64,000 bases of DNA from positions 43,295 through 107,294 of the forward strand of contig KV425645.1 of assembly GCA_001632425.1 (NCBI GenBank). The letters are read 5' to 3'. This document shows positions 13,506-24,980 of the stretch, piece after piece. The first letter of the stretch is position 1; each line of letters begins with the position of its first letter. A program made the position numbers and the translations under genes. The notes under the pieces are model-generated. The model was given only the letters and a program-made list of their open reading frames with translations, had not been told where the DNA came from and ran no database searches. This DNA is from Neolentinus lepideus HHB14362 ss-1. Its lineage: Eukaryota > Basidiomycota > Agaricomycetes > Gloeophyllales > Gloeophyllaceae.

Positions 13506-13912
13506 GGCCAGAACAGAGAAGCGGTATTATTATCATTACTGTAACTAATACGCCTGGTAAGTCCCGTGGGTTGGACCCCGGCCACTGTGGCATAATGGCA
13601 CGTGGGAAATAAGTGGAAAATTGAGCCACACGGATCTTGAGGGAGAATGAGGATATCTAGGTTTGATGGCAACGAGGGTATTGTAGAGTCGGGCTGAGCT
13701 CTGAAATACTGCTTCTTTCAAGCCGGCGACCTCACATCCTTTTCGTAGTATTTTATTCATCGCCTATTGCTTGGCTGCTCACTCTCCTCGCCATCTCATG
13801 CGGTGCTGATTCATTGTTTCCCGTCCTGCCCTCCTCCCTTGCCTCCATCCCCCAGCTCGCCACACCTGCCCGCAGTCCCTAATCTCGCCCTCACTTTCGT
13901 TTCTGGGGCTCC
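13506..13912. promoter_or_regulatory. Divergent intergenic region RSM18 / RIM15
   Basis: About 400 bases between two divergent start codons, so it must hold both promoters. The RIM15-proximal part (13790-13905) is rich in C and T on the plus strand, as is common just upstream of fungal start codons. I saw no binding site I could name. Confidence 0.5.
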
Positions 13913-16900
13913 ATGTCCGACGCTACCTTCCACCGTCGACAAGCTCCCAGCCCCCTTGTGTTTTCGCCAGAGACGGCTTTGGCTCCCATTGGCAACCAAG
14001 CCACAGCCAGCAGCAGTAGCCACCATGCCACGAGTTCAAACACCGTGTCCATGCCTTTCGTGCGGCGACATGTCATGCGCCGTCTCAAGACTGCAAAGGC
14101 AGAATGCGACAAGGAATTGCAGCGGGTAACAAATTCCATTACCGCCTTCTTCGAGGAAAGGCTGCGTGAAGAAGAGGCTGAACGCGAAGCTGAACGAGAG
14201 GCGCGTGGCCGCGAACGGGAACGAGCCAATCGATCCGACTACGGCTCTCAGCGTAGCGAATCCGAGTCGCTTGACCAGTATTTCCTGAATCCGTCAGAGC
14301 TTACCGTCCCCAGCGACGACTATAGCTCGGATGGTGGCTATGATGCAGAGTTGGATAGTGGTCGACACAGTCGTCAACGTGCGTCCCTTGAAGAAACGAT
14401 AGCCAGACCTCCCGTTCTGACCCATTCATCGTCCTCTCCGGGCCTTCTTTTAGCTTCAGCTGGCTCGTCGTCTGCGTCCAACACTCTTCGAAGGCAGAAT
14501 ACTACTGGAACTCTGTCCGAGTCGCGAAAGCAGCAGAATGCTATGGCCCCGTCCTGGAGCCAAACCAGCTCTGTGTCCCGACGTTTATCACGAACCATCC
14601 ACATTCCCAATCATCCAGTCCGCTCCGCCGCAAGTTCCCGTTCCACGTCCCGCTCCCGTTCCCCATTACCTCGAACGACCCACGGCAGTTTCTCAGAATG
14701 TTTAGTCAGCCCTAACAATCGCCGGTCCTCACGCATTCTCCTCGACGATCCGGTCGAACCCATCATGGTCGCGTTATATGATCTAATAGCGCTGGCCACG
14801 GAAGTTATGGACATGTCCATAGCTCAGCTTACATCCCAGCCCAAGATCTGTGAATCACTCGTTCAGAGGGTTCAGGCTATTGGGAAAGCATGGGAAGAGC
14901 ACCCGGACTGGCACGGTCGCAACTGGTACGTACAGGTGCTCTTGGCCGTCGCTAGTCTCAGCCGTGTTGTTGAGTGGTGGGAAGCGGAGAAACAATTTTG
15001 GAACTTTGATGACAACGAGTATGAGGAGGACGAGCCTCTCACGTTCGTGCTGAAGCCTGCCCAGGACGAGGAGAAGCCGGCGTCTGCGACTACTCCCCCG
15101 AAGGAGGGACAACTCCCTGATCCTAGTCTTTTCAAACTGTCACCCGAGGATGAGGCGAAGCTCCGGATGACTCGAACGACTAGCTACGGTCGTAGGTCGA
15201 GAGACGAGGCGACGAAAGATATTTCGGTTATCCCGTCGCCTCTGAAGGACCATGAACGCGGACACGCGAAGAATCACGAGGTTAACGAGTCTGCCCGCGT
15301 ACTCGCCACTGAGCGGTTACGATTACAGGCAGAGATGGCGCAGAATCGTAACATTGTGCTGGAGCTTGATCTTGACGGGGACCACATTCAGTGGATTAAT
15401 TATGCCTGGAGAACGGTAGTGGGGTGAGTCAGCATTCCATACCTGAGCTGCTTCGTGTTGCTGATCATATATTACATCCAGTACGGATCCTGAGGAGCTC
15501 TTTGAATCTCGAATATCACGTCTACTGGCTCCTTCAGATTGGGGCTTATTCAGGGAGGCAACTCGACGGCTACAGGAGGATGACTCTCATACGGTCACGG
15601 TTACATTCAAGTTGCAAATCCAGCCTGAAGACGATCGCGATGCGGCTACTGGGGTGCTTTACCAGCAAATGGAAGGTCAGGGCATGCTCATTGTGGATCG
15701 AGAGGACGGCCGCGCAACACACACGATGTGGGTTATCCGACCTGTTGGTCCTCCTCAGTGGCAGCACACCCCGTCCATCACTCTCGAGACTGGTGAGGTC
15801 GGTGACGAGCCACTACCTGCTGAAATTCTGCAGGAGGACTTCAGTAAGCGTGGAACGTTCGAGCCGGTAACGCCATTCCCCCTCGTACGGCCCATCAACG
15901 CTTCGCCTATACTATGCCGCATATGCGAGTGCAATATTCCTCAGTGGTTTTTCGAGAAGCATAATGAGACGTGCAGCGAAGTGCACCGTCTCGAAGCGGA
16001 AATTGCGGAATGCAATGAGTCAATCATGGAGTTGCGAAACACCATCCGCGAGCTCTTGCTTACCGTGGACCGTTCCTCGCCTAGTACGCCTCCGGAATAT
16101 CGTGGTATGCCCCTGTTCTCGCCCTCATCATCGCCCGTCTCCCATTCCCCTTTGATGCTATTCCGTGGCCCTCTGGCTAGTAAGATGCAGCGTATGGGTG
16201 TGAAGAAGATGCAGCGCAGGGTTCTAGAGCAGCTTGAGGATATCTTACAAGTCGCTTCTGAGATCTCGGTGCCTGCGTTGAAGGAGGAAGAGCAGAAAGA
16301 GCCTATCGAGCGGCAACGTTTGCTTTCACCCGGCTCGGAACGCAAGATGACCCAAGTCCGTACGTGGGCACGGCCTACGACTCAGGATGCTGCCCTCGGC
16401 CAGCTCGTCGAGGACGCCGAACGTGTGATGCGTCAGAAGACGGACAATGTCATTCGGATGCAGAACACGATCAAGTACTCTGAGAAAATCCGGCAAGAGT
16501 GGGAGGAGAAGGTCGAGCTGTCACTGACTGCCGTGGAGGAGCTCGACGTTGAAGGCGCCGAGGAGGAAAACGAGGAAGGGAGAGAGAGCGAAGACCACTC
16601 TAGCACTACTTCAGAGTACGCCTTCAAAGGCGACGAACCTTCTTCCGACCCTACGCCTGTTGCACCGGCTTCTCCAGCCACTTTTGCTCGAGCTACAGCA
16701 ACTGAGAATCAGCTAGCACCCGAGACTATTCCCACCATTGCACCTAGTCCTGTTCCCGCGTACCATGCACCCCTCTTGGGAACGATGTACACTCGTTCCT
16801 CCACGCCATCATCAATATCCTCTCCGTTGGCCCTTGCCGCACCCATTGTAGCCAACATGTCTGCGGACGACACGCCTCCTCCCATCGACTTGAACGAGGA

Positions 16901-19755
16901 TCCGAATCAGACCGTGAAGAAGAGGAAGTCTACTCAGAATCTTACGTTTGAGCCTAGAGCTCAAGAGACGCCACCGTTATCGCCTATGCTCTCGCCACGG
17001 GAGACACCGGCTTTGCAGCGCTCGCGTCGTAGGCACTCAACTGCTCAACCCATTCTGAGCCCCACGACTTCCGCTCCTGGACCACTCTCACCTCGCCTTC
17101 CTTCGGTGGCGCCCTTGTCGAGAAGCAACCCAACTTCGATAAAGGACTTTGATATTATCAAGCCTATAAGTAAGGGTGCATTCGGTTCTGTCTTCTTGGC
17201 GAAGAAGAAGGTCACTGGAGATTACTATGCAATCAAGGTACTGAAGAAGGCGGACATGATTGCAAAGAATCAGATCACCAACGTGAAAGCGGAACGGATG
17301 ATTCTCATGAAGCAAGCAGAGTCGCCTTTCGTAGCGAAACTCTTCTTCACTTTCCAGAGCAAGGAGAATTTGTACCTTGTGATGGAGTATCTGAACGGTG
17401 GGGACTGTGCTGCATTGCTCAAGTCACTGGGTTCTTTACCCGAGGAGTGGGCGAAGAACTATGTCGCTGAAGTTGTTTTAGCCCTCGAGTACCTACATAA
17501 CCAGGGGATCGTTCATCGGTGCGTCACACCGCCTTCTCTGGCATTAGCAATGTACTCATAATGTTACAGGGACTTGAAGCCTGACAATCTGCTCATTGAT
17601 CAGTACGGTCATTTGAAACTGACAGACTTCGGTCTGAGCAGGATCGGTTTGCTTGGACGTCAAACTCGGGAAGGTCAATATCTCCTTGAAAGAGGTTTGC
17701 GTCCACGCGCAAGACACAGCCCTGGTTCGCGGCCACCTTCGATGGACGCGGCGTACCTGTCCTCGCCCTTAACATCGGCAGATCTGTTTAATGGAGGTTC
17801 GTACTTTACCCAGCGGACAAATCCGGTTCCTCGACTGGCGTCAAGCCCTTACACTCCTTCGTCAGATGATATAAGCGAATCTAGTGGCTCTGAATCCCTT
17901 GTCGCGTTCGTTCGCAGGAATGGGAATAGGGGGAACGATAGTCCATTGCCTTCGTTCGCTGCCGAGTTGACTACGGACCTTCGTTCTCATTCCGGTGTCA
18001 ATACACCCCCTGGCGAGCAGAAGTTTGTCGGAACGCCAGACTATCTCGCGCCTGAAACTATCTTGGGTCTACGGGGTGACGATGCTGCAGTGGACTGGGT
18101 AAGTGCTGTTCAGTTTATGGTGGACATTTGGAAGCTCATGATCGGATTAGTGGGCTTTGGGCGTCATCACTTACGAGTTCCTCTACGGCATTCCGCCGTT
18201 CCACGCGGACACTCCGGAGAAGGTCTTCGAGAACATCCTGTCTGGGCATATTGAATGGCACGAAGACTGGATTGAATACTCGGACGAAGCTCGCGACTTC
18301 ATGGAGCGTTTGATGACGCTCGATCCTTCGCGGCGCTTGGGAGCGAACGGCGCCGGAGAGGTGAAAGGCCACCCTTGGTTCCATGACATCGAATGGGACA
18401 AAGTTACCACGTCGGAGGCTGCTTTCATCCCCCAAGTAACAGATCCTGAGTCAACCGACTATTTCGATCCTCGCGGGGCTATTCCGGCCCTGTTCCATGA
18501 GGAAGAGGCGGTAGCTGTTTCCGGACAGCTTTCTCGAGACAGTCCAGCAGTGAGCCCCGAACCTGGTGCTCATTCAACAACAGCACCTATGCCGATCATG
18601 GGCAGCCGTGAGGTTACAACTCCTGCGGACGAAGATTTTGGGGCATTTAGCTTCAAAAACCTTCCTGTGTTGAAGCAAGCAAACGACGAGGTCATTAGGA
18701 AGCTGCGATCAGATCAGATGGCGCCTTTGGCTCATACATTATCTGATCCATCCAACTTGCACTCGCGAAAACGGAGTATATCGCAACGGCTCAAAAAGCC
18801 TCCTTCAGTCGTTACTGCTATAGACACGAAGAACATGCCGACAAGTCCTCCATCCCCTGCGACGTCCACGTCTTCAATAGCGTCGTCTCCTTCGCGAGGT
18901 AGCATCCCTCCTTCGACCCCTGGGGGCGGCAATCATTCTCGCAAGCCGTCCGAGTACACTACTGTGGAACGTTTCAAGCTCAACCACTGGGATGGTGATG
19001 GCCTTCGTCGGAATTCTATGCCTAGTCGTCTACGCACGGCTTCTGTCTCCAGCGGTGGCGAAGGATCTGTCGGTTCTGAGGCGTGGCAATCGTCGGTTGG
19101 TCAGTCCTCCACGCAGTACGAGGCTACAACCCCGCCATCTTCTGTGGCATCTGTGGAACTCAAGGATCTTAGGCAGTCTTCGATTGATCTCAAGAGGGCA
19201 CCAGACCCGAACGATCGAGCAGTCACTTGTTTGGTGGTTGATGATAACCCCATCACCGCAAAGATCATCGAGACCTTGCTGATTCGGTTAGGGTGTCGGT
19301 GTTATGTCGTTGCTGATGGATCTGAGGCTATAAGCGTCGCCATGGGTGACATCAGTACGTGACTTTCCTGTCTGCTGGTATCTAGGTGCTCACATCTTGT
19401 CGCAGAATTCGATTGCATTCTGATGGATTTGCATATGCCTGTCTGTAAGTGAAGCCTGGTGACTTCCATCTCTTGTCGATCGTGCTCACCTCATTGATCA
19501 GTGGATGGTGAGGGCGCTGCTCGCTATATCAAGAACACCAACGGCAAAAACACAAACACGCCCATAATCGCCGTCAGTGCGTACAGCGGGAACGAGCCAC
19601 ACGAGCCTAATAATCTCTTTGCCGCCTACCTTTCGAAACCCGTACAGAAGGCGGACCTTCTCGCCGTGATGCGACAAGTGGGATTCAAAACGTCCACTGT
19701 GCAGGAGGGTGGACCTCGGGCTACTAAAGTTACTCCCGCTACCCAAACTTCATGA
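13913..19755 (+). CDS. RIM15: RIM15-type PAS / Ser-Thr kinase / response-regulator protein
   Basis: Large (roughly 1,840 residues) AGC-related kinase of the RIM15 family, which drives quiescence and stress programmes when TORC1/PKA activity falls. Domains in order: a disordered Ser-rich N-terminus starting [12 protein letters not shown]; a PAS domain ([20 protein letters not shown] across the intron at 15424-15480, then [20 protein letters not shown]); a zinc-binding segment [20 protein letters not shown]; a helical stretch; the kinase ([55 protein letters not shown]) with a long insert of about 130 residues between DFG and APE, typical of this family; and a C-terminal receiver ([14 protein letters not shown], phospho-acceptor Asp in [10 protein letters not shown], Lys in AYLSKPVQK). 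Introns are at about 15424-15480, 17520-17570, 18099-18150, 19355-19405 and 19446-19500. All catalytic motifs are intact. Confidence 0.94.
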
Positions 19756-20297
19756 TTCACGATGTTCCTTCGTTATTTTTTTATCTGTTTCCAGTGCAAT
19801 TTTTCCTCTACCGCAATCTGCTCATGTCCACACATTTATGATCTCACTTTTTATCGGCATTGTCTCACACCTGCATATCTTCTTACCTGTCCACATCACC
19901 CTGCATCTTCCCCTTGCATTTGTACGTTAGACTATTGTGTCATTAACATATATTGCGGTTTATCGTCATCTTCACGTATGTGTGATTTACGGGTACCTTT
20001 GTGGTAACATCTCCGTGAAGTTGCGGGTGGCTGTGTCTATGGGCGCTCTGCTCCTGTTTAGCGGTAGGACAACATGTTTAGAAATGGGCGCTCGCTCTCG
20101 AAACGACCATTCCCGCTGTCCTATATTGCGCACGAGCTTATTCTTGATCTGTTTTAACCAAAAGACCCGCTGGATTCGACGGCGTGACGAGATCGGACGG
20201 ACGTAGCGAGGCGGAGCATGTATGCACCATGTAAGGGTTCAATCTCTTTTTGGCAGTCTCACTGGCGCTTGGGGGAACTCAGGATGGTCATCGAATC
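19756..20297. other. Intergenic region RIM15 to UIM protein
   Basis: 3' flank of RIM15 (T/C-rich, 19760-19930), then the promoter region of the next gene. An ATG at 20218 opens a short frame. Joining it to the downstream protein would need a 26-nt intron (20231-20256), shorter than I would accept. Confidence 0.4.
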
Positions 20298-22726
20298 ATG
20301 GTCATTGGGGACCCATTCTGGACCAGTGTATGTTCATCGGAAAGTGTTATATAACTGACTCCAAGTATTATCTCTATCGCCAGCTGCTTTGGGGCATGGG
20401 TACCGTACAGCCAACGGAAATGCGTCTAGAAGTACACGCGATACAGCGGAAGATCATCACCTTCTCTCGCAGCAGCACCGTAGTGCAACCAGTCCCGACT
20501 TTCGTCAGCAAGCAAGAGAGACATCGCCATCGCCTAGCTTGGACAGGCCGAGGAGCACAGCAATTCCGTCAAGCTTAGTACCTGGCGGTAAACGCCAGGG
20601 CCGTGCGCTCAAGACTAGACCTTCCGAGCTATTCTTCCAGAAACCCGACGACCCCCTCCGAGCCGCCCACACACATCGTCATTCCATCGGTCCACCTATG
20701 CTACATGCCTACACCTACCCTGCAGCCTATCCGCAAGAGCAGAACCCGTCGTCTCCACCGTTAGCCGCGATGCCTATACCCACCACTCAGACGCCCAACC
20801 AATACCCAGCACCGTTGTCACGTCCGGGCAGCTCTGCGCCCAACTCTCCACCTCAAGTACCTGTGGGCCCCCGCGCTCTGCGACCGCAATCTTGTCCACA
20901 GCCTCCAGCGTCCGTGCCCGAACCTCAGATACCCCCAGTGGCTGAACGACAAGAGGACGATTACGAAGACGACGACCTAGCGCTTGCACTGGTTCTTTCA
21001 GCGTATTCTGTAAACGAGCAGTCTAGACAGGCTGCAGAAGAAGAGGAGGAGCTCGCGCGAGCGCTCGCGGAGTCTGTGCAGATAGCAGAGAAGATGAAGC
21101 AGCTATCAACGTTTACGGATATCCATCCGGACGATTGGGGCGAGGTGGGAGGCTCAAGTCCGCATCAGAGTTCATTCCGACAGGGCCACGCTGGCGCATC
21201 TGCCATCCCCATGGATCCTGAACAGCAGATGCGCGAGGATGAGGCCTTGGCACGGCGCCTACAGATGGAGGCTGAGGAGGAGGAAGAAGGGCAATCTGCC
21301 CGGAGCTCGCAGCAGCATCCATTGGACGTCGACGACGAGGCGTTCGCTCGGCAGCTGGTGGCAGAGGAAGAGGCACAAGCTGCACTGAAGGAGCAGGAAA
21401 GCCGCCCTGTCCCCGCACCCGATGTGTCGCCGGAGGTACACGATCTACCTCCGTACTCGCAAGCGCCTAGCGTACCAAGGATGTCGAAGCCAAACTTACT
21501 CCATGATCACTTGAATCGAAGCCAGTCGGCTGGGGTTATCCATACAGTGCGCGCAGACGTCCCGCTCTTGTATCCGACTGCAGTGAGATCGATGTCGATG
21601 GGTCCGCTTGGACCAAATATCACTCCGCTCCATCCTTCTAGTCTGACTTCCAGTCCAGAAACATCTCTTACGTCCTCCGTACCAGATCCTACAGCCTCTG
21701 TGGTTCCCCCCACTGGTAGGAACACAAGTCCGAGCCGCCTCTCGTATGCGTCTATTGGATCTGCATTGGCTAGTGTTGAGGAGGACAGCCCTACTCAAGG
21801 AAGTAGATCGGAGTCTTCTCTAGTGCCACCTATTGTCCCACTTATCGAGCCTGAATTCTTGATGGGAGTGTGTAAGTGGATCATACAAACTTGGTCAAAA
21901 CACTGTACTTACCCCATGGCAGCTATGGGATTCAACATTCCGTCTATCACTCCAGAGTTGTTGCTCATGCAGGAACCCATGCAGAATGTCATCACACTGC
22001 CTTACGGCAAGGCACCACCGTATCACATCCAGGCGCCTAGTTGGCGGCATCTTTTGAAACTAATGGTGAGGATGAGGACATCCAGGATCGAGGCAAGCAT
22101 CGAAGCCATGGCATTGAAGCAAGAGGAGCTCAAGTTACGAGCGGTGGTGCAGTTCGTGAGGGTAAATTGAATTTACCTGTTGGAAAGCATGCGCATCCGC
22201 TCATGTTATTTCTTAGGGCCACCACCTCTCAACGAAATGGCGCACAATCCTATATCTAACACTGGATTATCCTGTTCCGCAAGGTCAAGCCGGTAGCTGG
22301 AAGTACGTGAACGGGGACGTGAACACACTGCCTTACTCCTACAACCTCTCCTCCTTACCTGCGCTTCTTCGAGACGGAGCCGACTCCTCGATAGCGAAAT
22401 CATACACCATCCCTCTGACAGCAAAGACTCCGTACCCGACCCTGCCGATAACTCTACCCAACATGGCCCTGTACCTGCAGTCGGCATTGGACGAGTCGCG
22501 GAAGGCCATCAACGATAGCTCGAGTGGGATGCGGAAGCTGGCTCAGCTGGTCGACTCGTGCTATCCCGAGGATGTGGCTGCCTACGAGGAGTCGGATCTG
22601 CCAGAGCGCAAAGGTGTCCGTTATCGGTTGAGGAAGGTGTTTGGTAAGAAGGAGAATAGGGAGAGAGGGGGCAACGAGGACGTATATGAGCTGATTACAC
22701 CGTTCGTCCCTGATGAACAAGGCTGA
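20298..22726 (+). CDS. Orphan protein with several ubiquitin-interacting-motif-like helices
   Basis: Unrecognised basidiomycete protein. The chosen ATG gives MVIGDPFWT, spliced across 20326-20383 to TALGHGYRTANGNASRST. A Pro-rich disordered region follows (20580-20940). Then come acidic helices resembling ubiquitin-interacting motifs (acidic run, then ALA..LxxSL-like): DDDLALALVLSAYSVNEQSR, EEEELARALAESVQIAEK, REDEALARRLQMEAEEEEE and DVDDEAFARQLVAEEEAQ. The C-terminal half looks folded: SMGFNIPSITPELLLMQEP, PSWRHLLKLMVRM, then after introns WRTILYLTLDYPVPQGQAG, VNTLPYSYNLSSLPALLRDG and ARKAINDSS-like helices, ending ELITPFVPDEQG. Ubiquitin binding is inferred from the helices only. The splice junctions around 21870-21920 and 22160-22220 are approximate. 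Confidence 0.65.
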
Positions 22727-23096
22727 TGATGATGGGCCATTTTGCGACGGTTCTCCCGCTGCACCGACATCATTACCCTGGGCCATCAGACATCTGGGAA
22801 GGGTTCTTGCATAAACTATTTATGGTCTTTGTATCATAACGTATCTGTAGCGCTTCCGTTAATCCGTCCGACGCTATGTTCTATACCTGCAATACATGAT
22901 GTAGCCTTTCCGCAGTGTCTAAATGAATGACTGCTGCTGCGGACGCAGTTAGCGCAGTTGTGCCTGCAAGCCGAGGCCGATACGCATGTGCCTCGGGTCT
23001 AATCTGATAACTGACGCCGTGCTCAGAGCTCGATCGACAGCTGCTGGTTATATTGTCGACCACCGATGGGGCCTTTCCAGTGTCTTTGACCCCCAC
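22727..23096. other. Intergenic region
   Basis: About 370 bases between two plus-strand genes. It holds the 3' flank of the UIM protein and the promoter of AIM32. No further element recognised. Confidence 0.4.
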
Positions 23097-24432
23097 ATGA
23101 GTGGCTTTCGGAAAATCAGGTCGTTAATGCTAGGCCAGACGCCCGACACCCAAGGTAGTCGGTCTGCCTTTGAAGCAGCGGACATACCCTTGTCTGCGGC
23201 GGACTGCAGGTCTTGCGCTGATCCATGCGACCAAGGTGCGTGCTTCCCGTCATATTCCCAGGTAAGACTGGATAATATATTCTCAGGACATGATGAGTAT
23301 CCCAAGAAATTTAGTATCGACACGGAAACCCAGTTACTGGGATCCGTAAAGCCATCCCGGAGACAGGTAAGCTGCGCCAGCCGTAAGCAAACCTCTACAA
23401 ATTACTCAAAACTTCCCCGTGCAGATAGTCATTTCTACCGGAAAGACTGACTGGGAAAAGGAGGTGACTGACGTGCAGGGTACCCTAGCTGCTTACGTGG
23501 AGGAAGTCCAGTCCTCTTCCACGAAACGGCGCAGACCAACTGGGACCGGCATCCCAGGGGTGTTCGAGGCCTCGGAGGGTTCGAAAATCCTAGTGCTAAA
23601 CGGAAGCCACAGGACCGTTTCAGACAACGATTCTCTCGAGACTGTGCTCATCCTTCCGGACTACAAGATTGCTACCGGTATCCCACGTTCATTAGACGGT
23701 GCGAAGACGCTGTGGAAGGCTGTCTTGGACCCGTCACTCGGTCGCGTTGGTAAACCGCTCGAGCAGGGGAAGACATGGCTGCTGCGGTACAACTGTGTGA
23801 TCCTGCTTTGTATGTCCCCCCTTCCCAGAGCTCTTGCAGTGCTTCTCACCTTCCGCTCATTAATCAAGGTTCGCACAAACGGAGGGACAACCGCTGTGCA
23901 ATCAGTGCTCCCAAACTAGAACACAGTGAGTCCGAATCTCTTCTGCCTCACGCACGTCGCTCACCCGGTCTCGGTCCGGCGCACCAGCTTTCACGCAAGC
24001 TCTAGAGCGCGAAGGCTGGGAAGCGCATACACAGCTGGAGGATCCCTCCCTGAACGGGTCTCCCCTGGAAGACTTACAAGGCTCCGAAGAAGATAAGGAG
24101 GCGCAGGTCGCGCAGCAGTTCAAAGACCTCGCCGAGGCTCACACCAAACGCGCGCTCATCCTCAAAAACTCGCACATCGGCGGCCACAAGTTCGCCGGGA
24201 ACTGCATCGTGCGTCCAGCCCGTCGTTTCTTCCGTCTATTCACGGCGAATTTGTATTGCGACTGCAGATCTACAACCCTCAGGGTGCGAGCGTGTGGTAC
24301 GGCCGGGTGACTCCGCACGAAGTCGACGCCATTGTGAAGAACACTATTATCGGGGGTCAGATCCTTCTCCCCCTCCTCCGCGGAGGCATGAACCTCTCCC
24401 GTCCCGGCCGTCACAGCCTGAACGATTGGTAA
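23097..24432 (+). CDS. AIM32: AIM32-like [2Fe-2S] thioredoxin-fold protein (sucrase/ferredoxin-like family)
   Basis: Member of the Suc_Fer-like family. Yeast Aim32 is a mitochondrial [2Fe-2S] protein linked to thiol redox control. The protein starts MSGFRKIRSLMLGQTPDTQG and has a Cys-rich segment CRSCADPCDQ, then FSIDTETQLLGSVKPSRRQ. The Fe-S ligand pattern is complete: CSHKRRDNRC gives C-x8-C and NSHIGGHKFAGN gives H-x3-H, matching the two-Cys two-His coordination of Aim32. The end is VWYGRVTPHEVDAIVKNTI, LLPLLRGGMNLSRPG and DW. Introns are at about 23236-23287, 23368-23423, 23810-23869, 23925-23985 and 24210-24268. The first acceptor assignments are less certain than the core. No obvious targeting presequence is visible. 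Confidence 0.85.
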
Positions 24433-24980
24433 CATCCTCTCATATGCTGGGACATTCTCTAGCAGAACTTTGCAGATTTTTGGTCAGAGTTCGAAATCGT
24501 GCGTCCGGGAATACGGCGCAATACACTTTTCTTTATTATTACTACTATACTCTACTACATGGAATATTTAAATTGTTTGGGATCTACGGTCCCTCAATCC
24601 TACATTTTGCCCTCCCAAGTTGAATTCTGAGTTCATAAGAGATAAGAAAGGTCCAACGCCGTGTATCGTGACAGAGCCATAAGAGATATCGATCATGTTG
24701 GACATTGGGTCCGAAGATTACATTGCCATTTGAGCAGGTTACAAGTGGCGTTGGGCAGTAGCAGGTGACTGGAATGACGATTAAACATGTGATGGGGCGT
24801 ACAGTGGATTTGCAGTGGATTGGATGGAAGCATTGACTTTGGAACGGCGGAGGAGGGTGGCCTGCGGGGTACATGAGCGGACATAATAGTTTATTGCCGA
24901 AGCGCATTGAGCAGGCCGATTACTTGCTGATAAGAGAGCGACGGAGGTCACGCCATGCATATTGCAGAAGGAGGAGGACT
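24433..24980. other. Convergent intergenic region AIM32 / SCH9
   Basis: About 550 bases between two stop codons facing each other. AT-richer than both neighbours, especially 24520-24600, which suits 3' processing signals. No gene or repeat recognised. Confidence 0.45.

Noticed and set aside
20230..20256. GGTTCAATCTC followed by a T-run, resembling a tRNA B box and Pol III terminator
   Set aside because: No matching A box or cloverleaf arms can be built upstream.
20218..20297. Upstream start at 20218 spliced through a 26-nt intron into the UIM protein
   Set aside because: The frame works (MYAPFSLALGGTQDG), but 26 nt is too short for a fungal intron; I used the ATG at 20298 instead. RNA data could reverse this.
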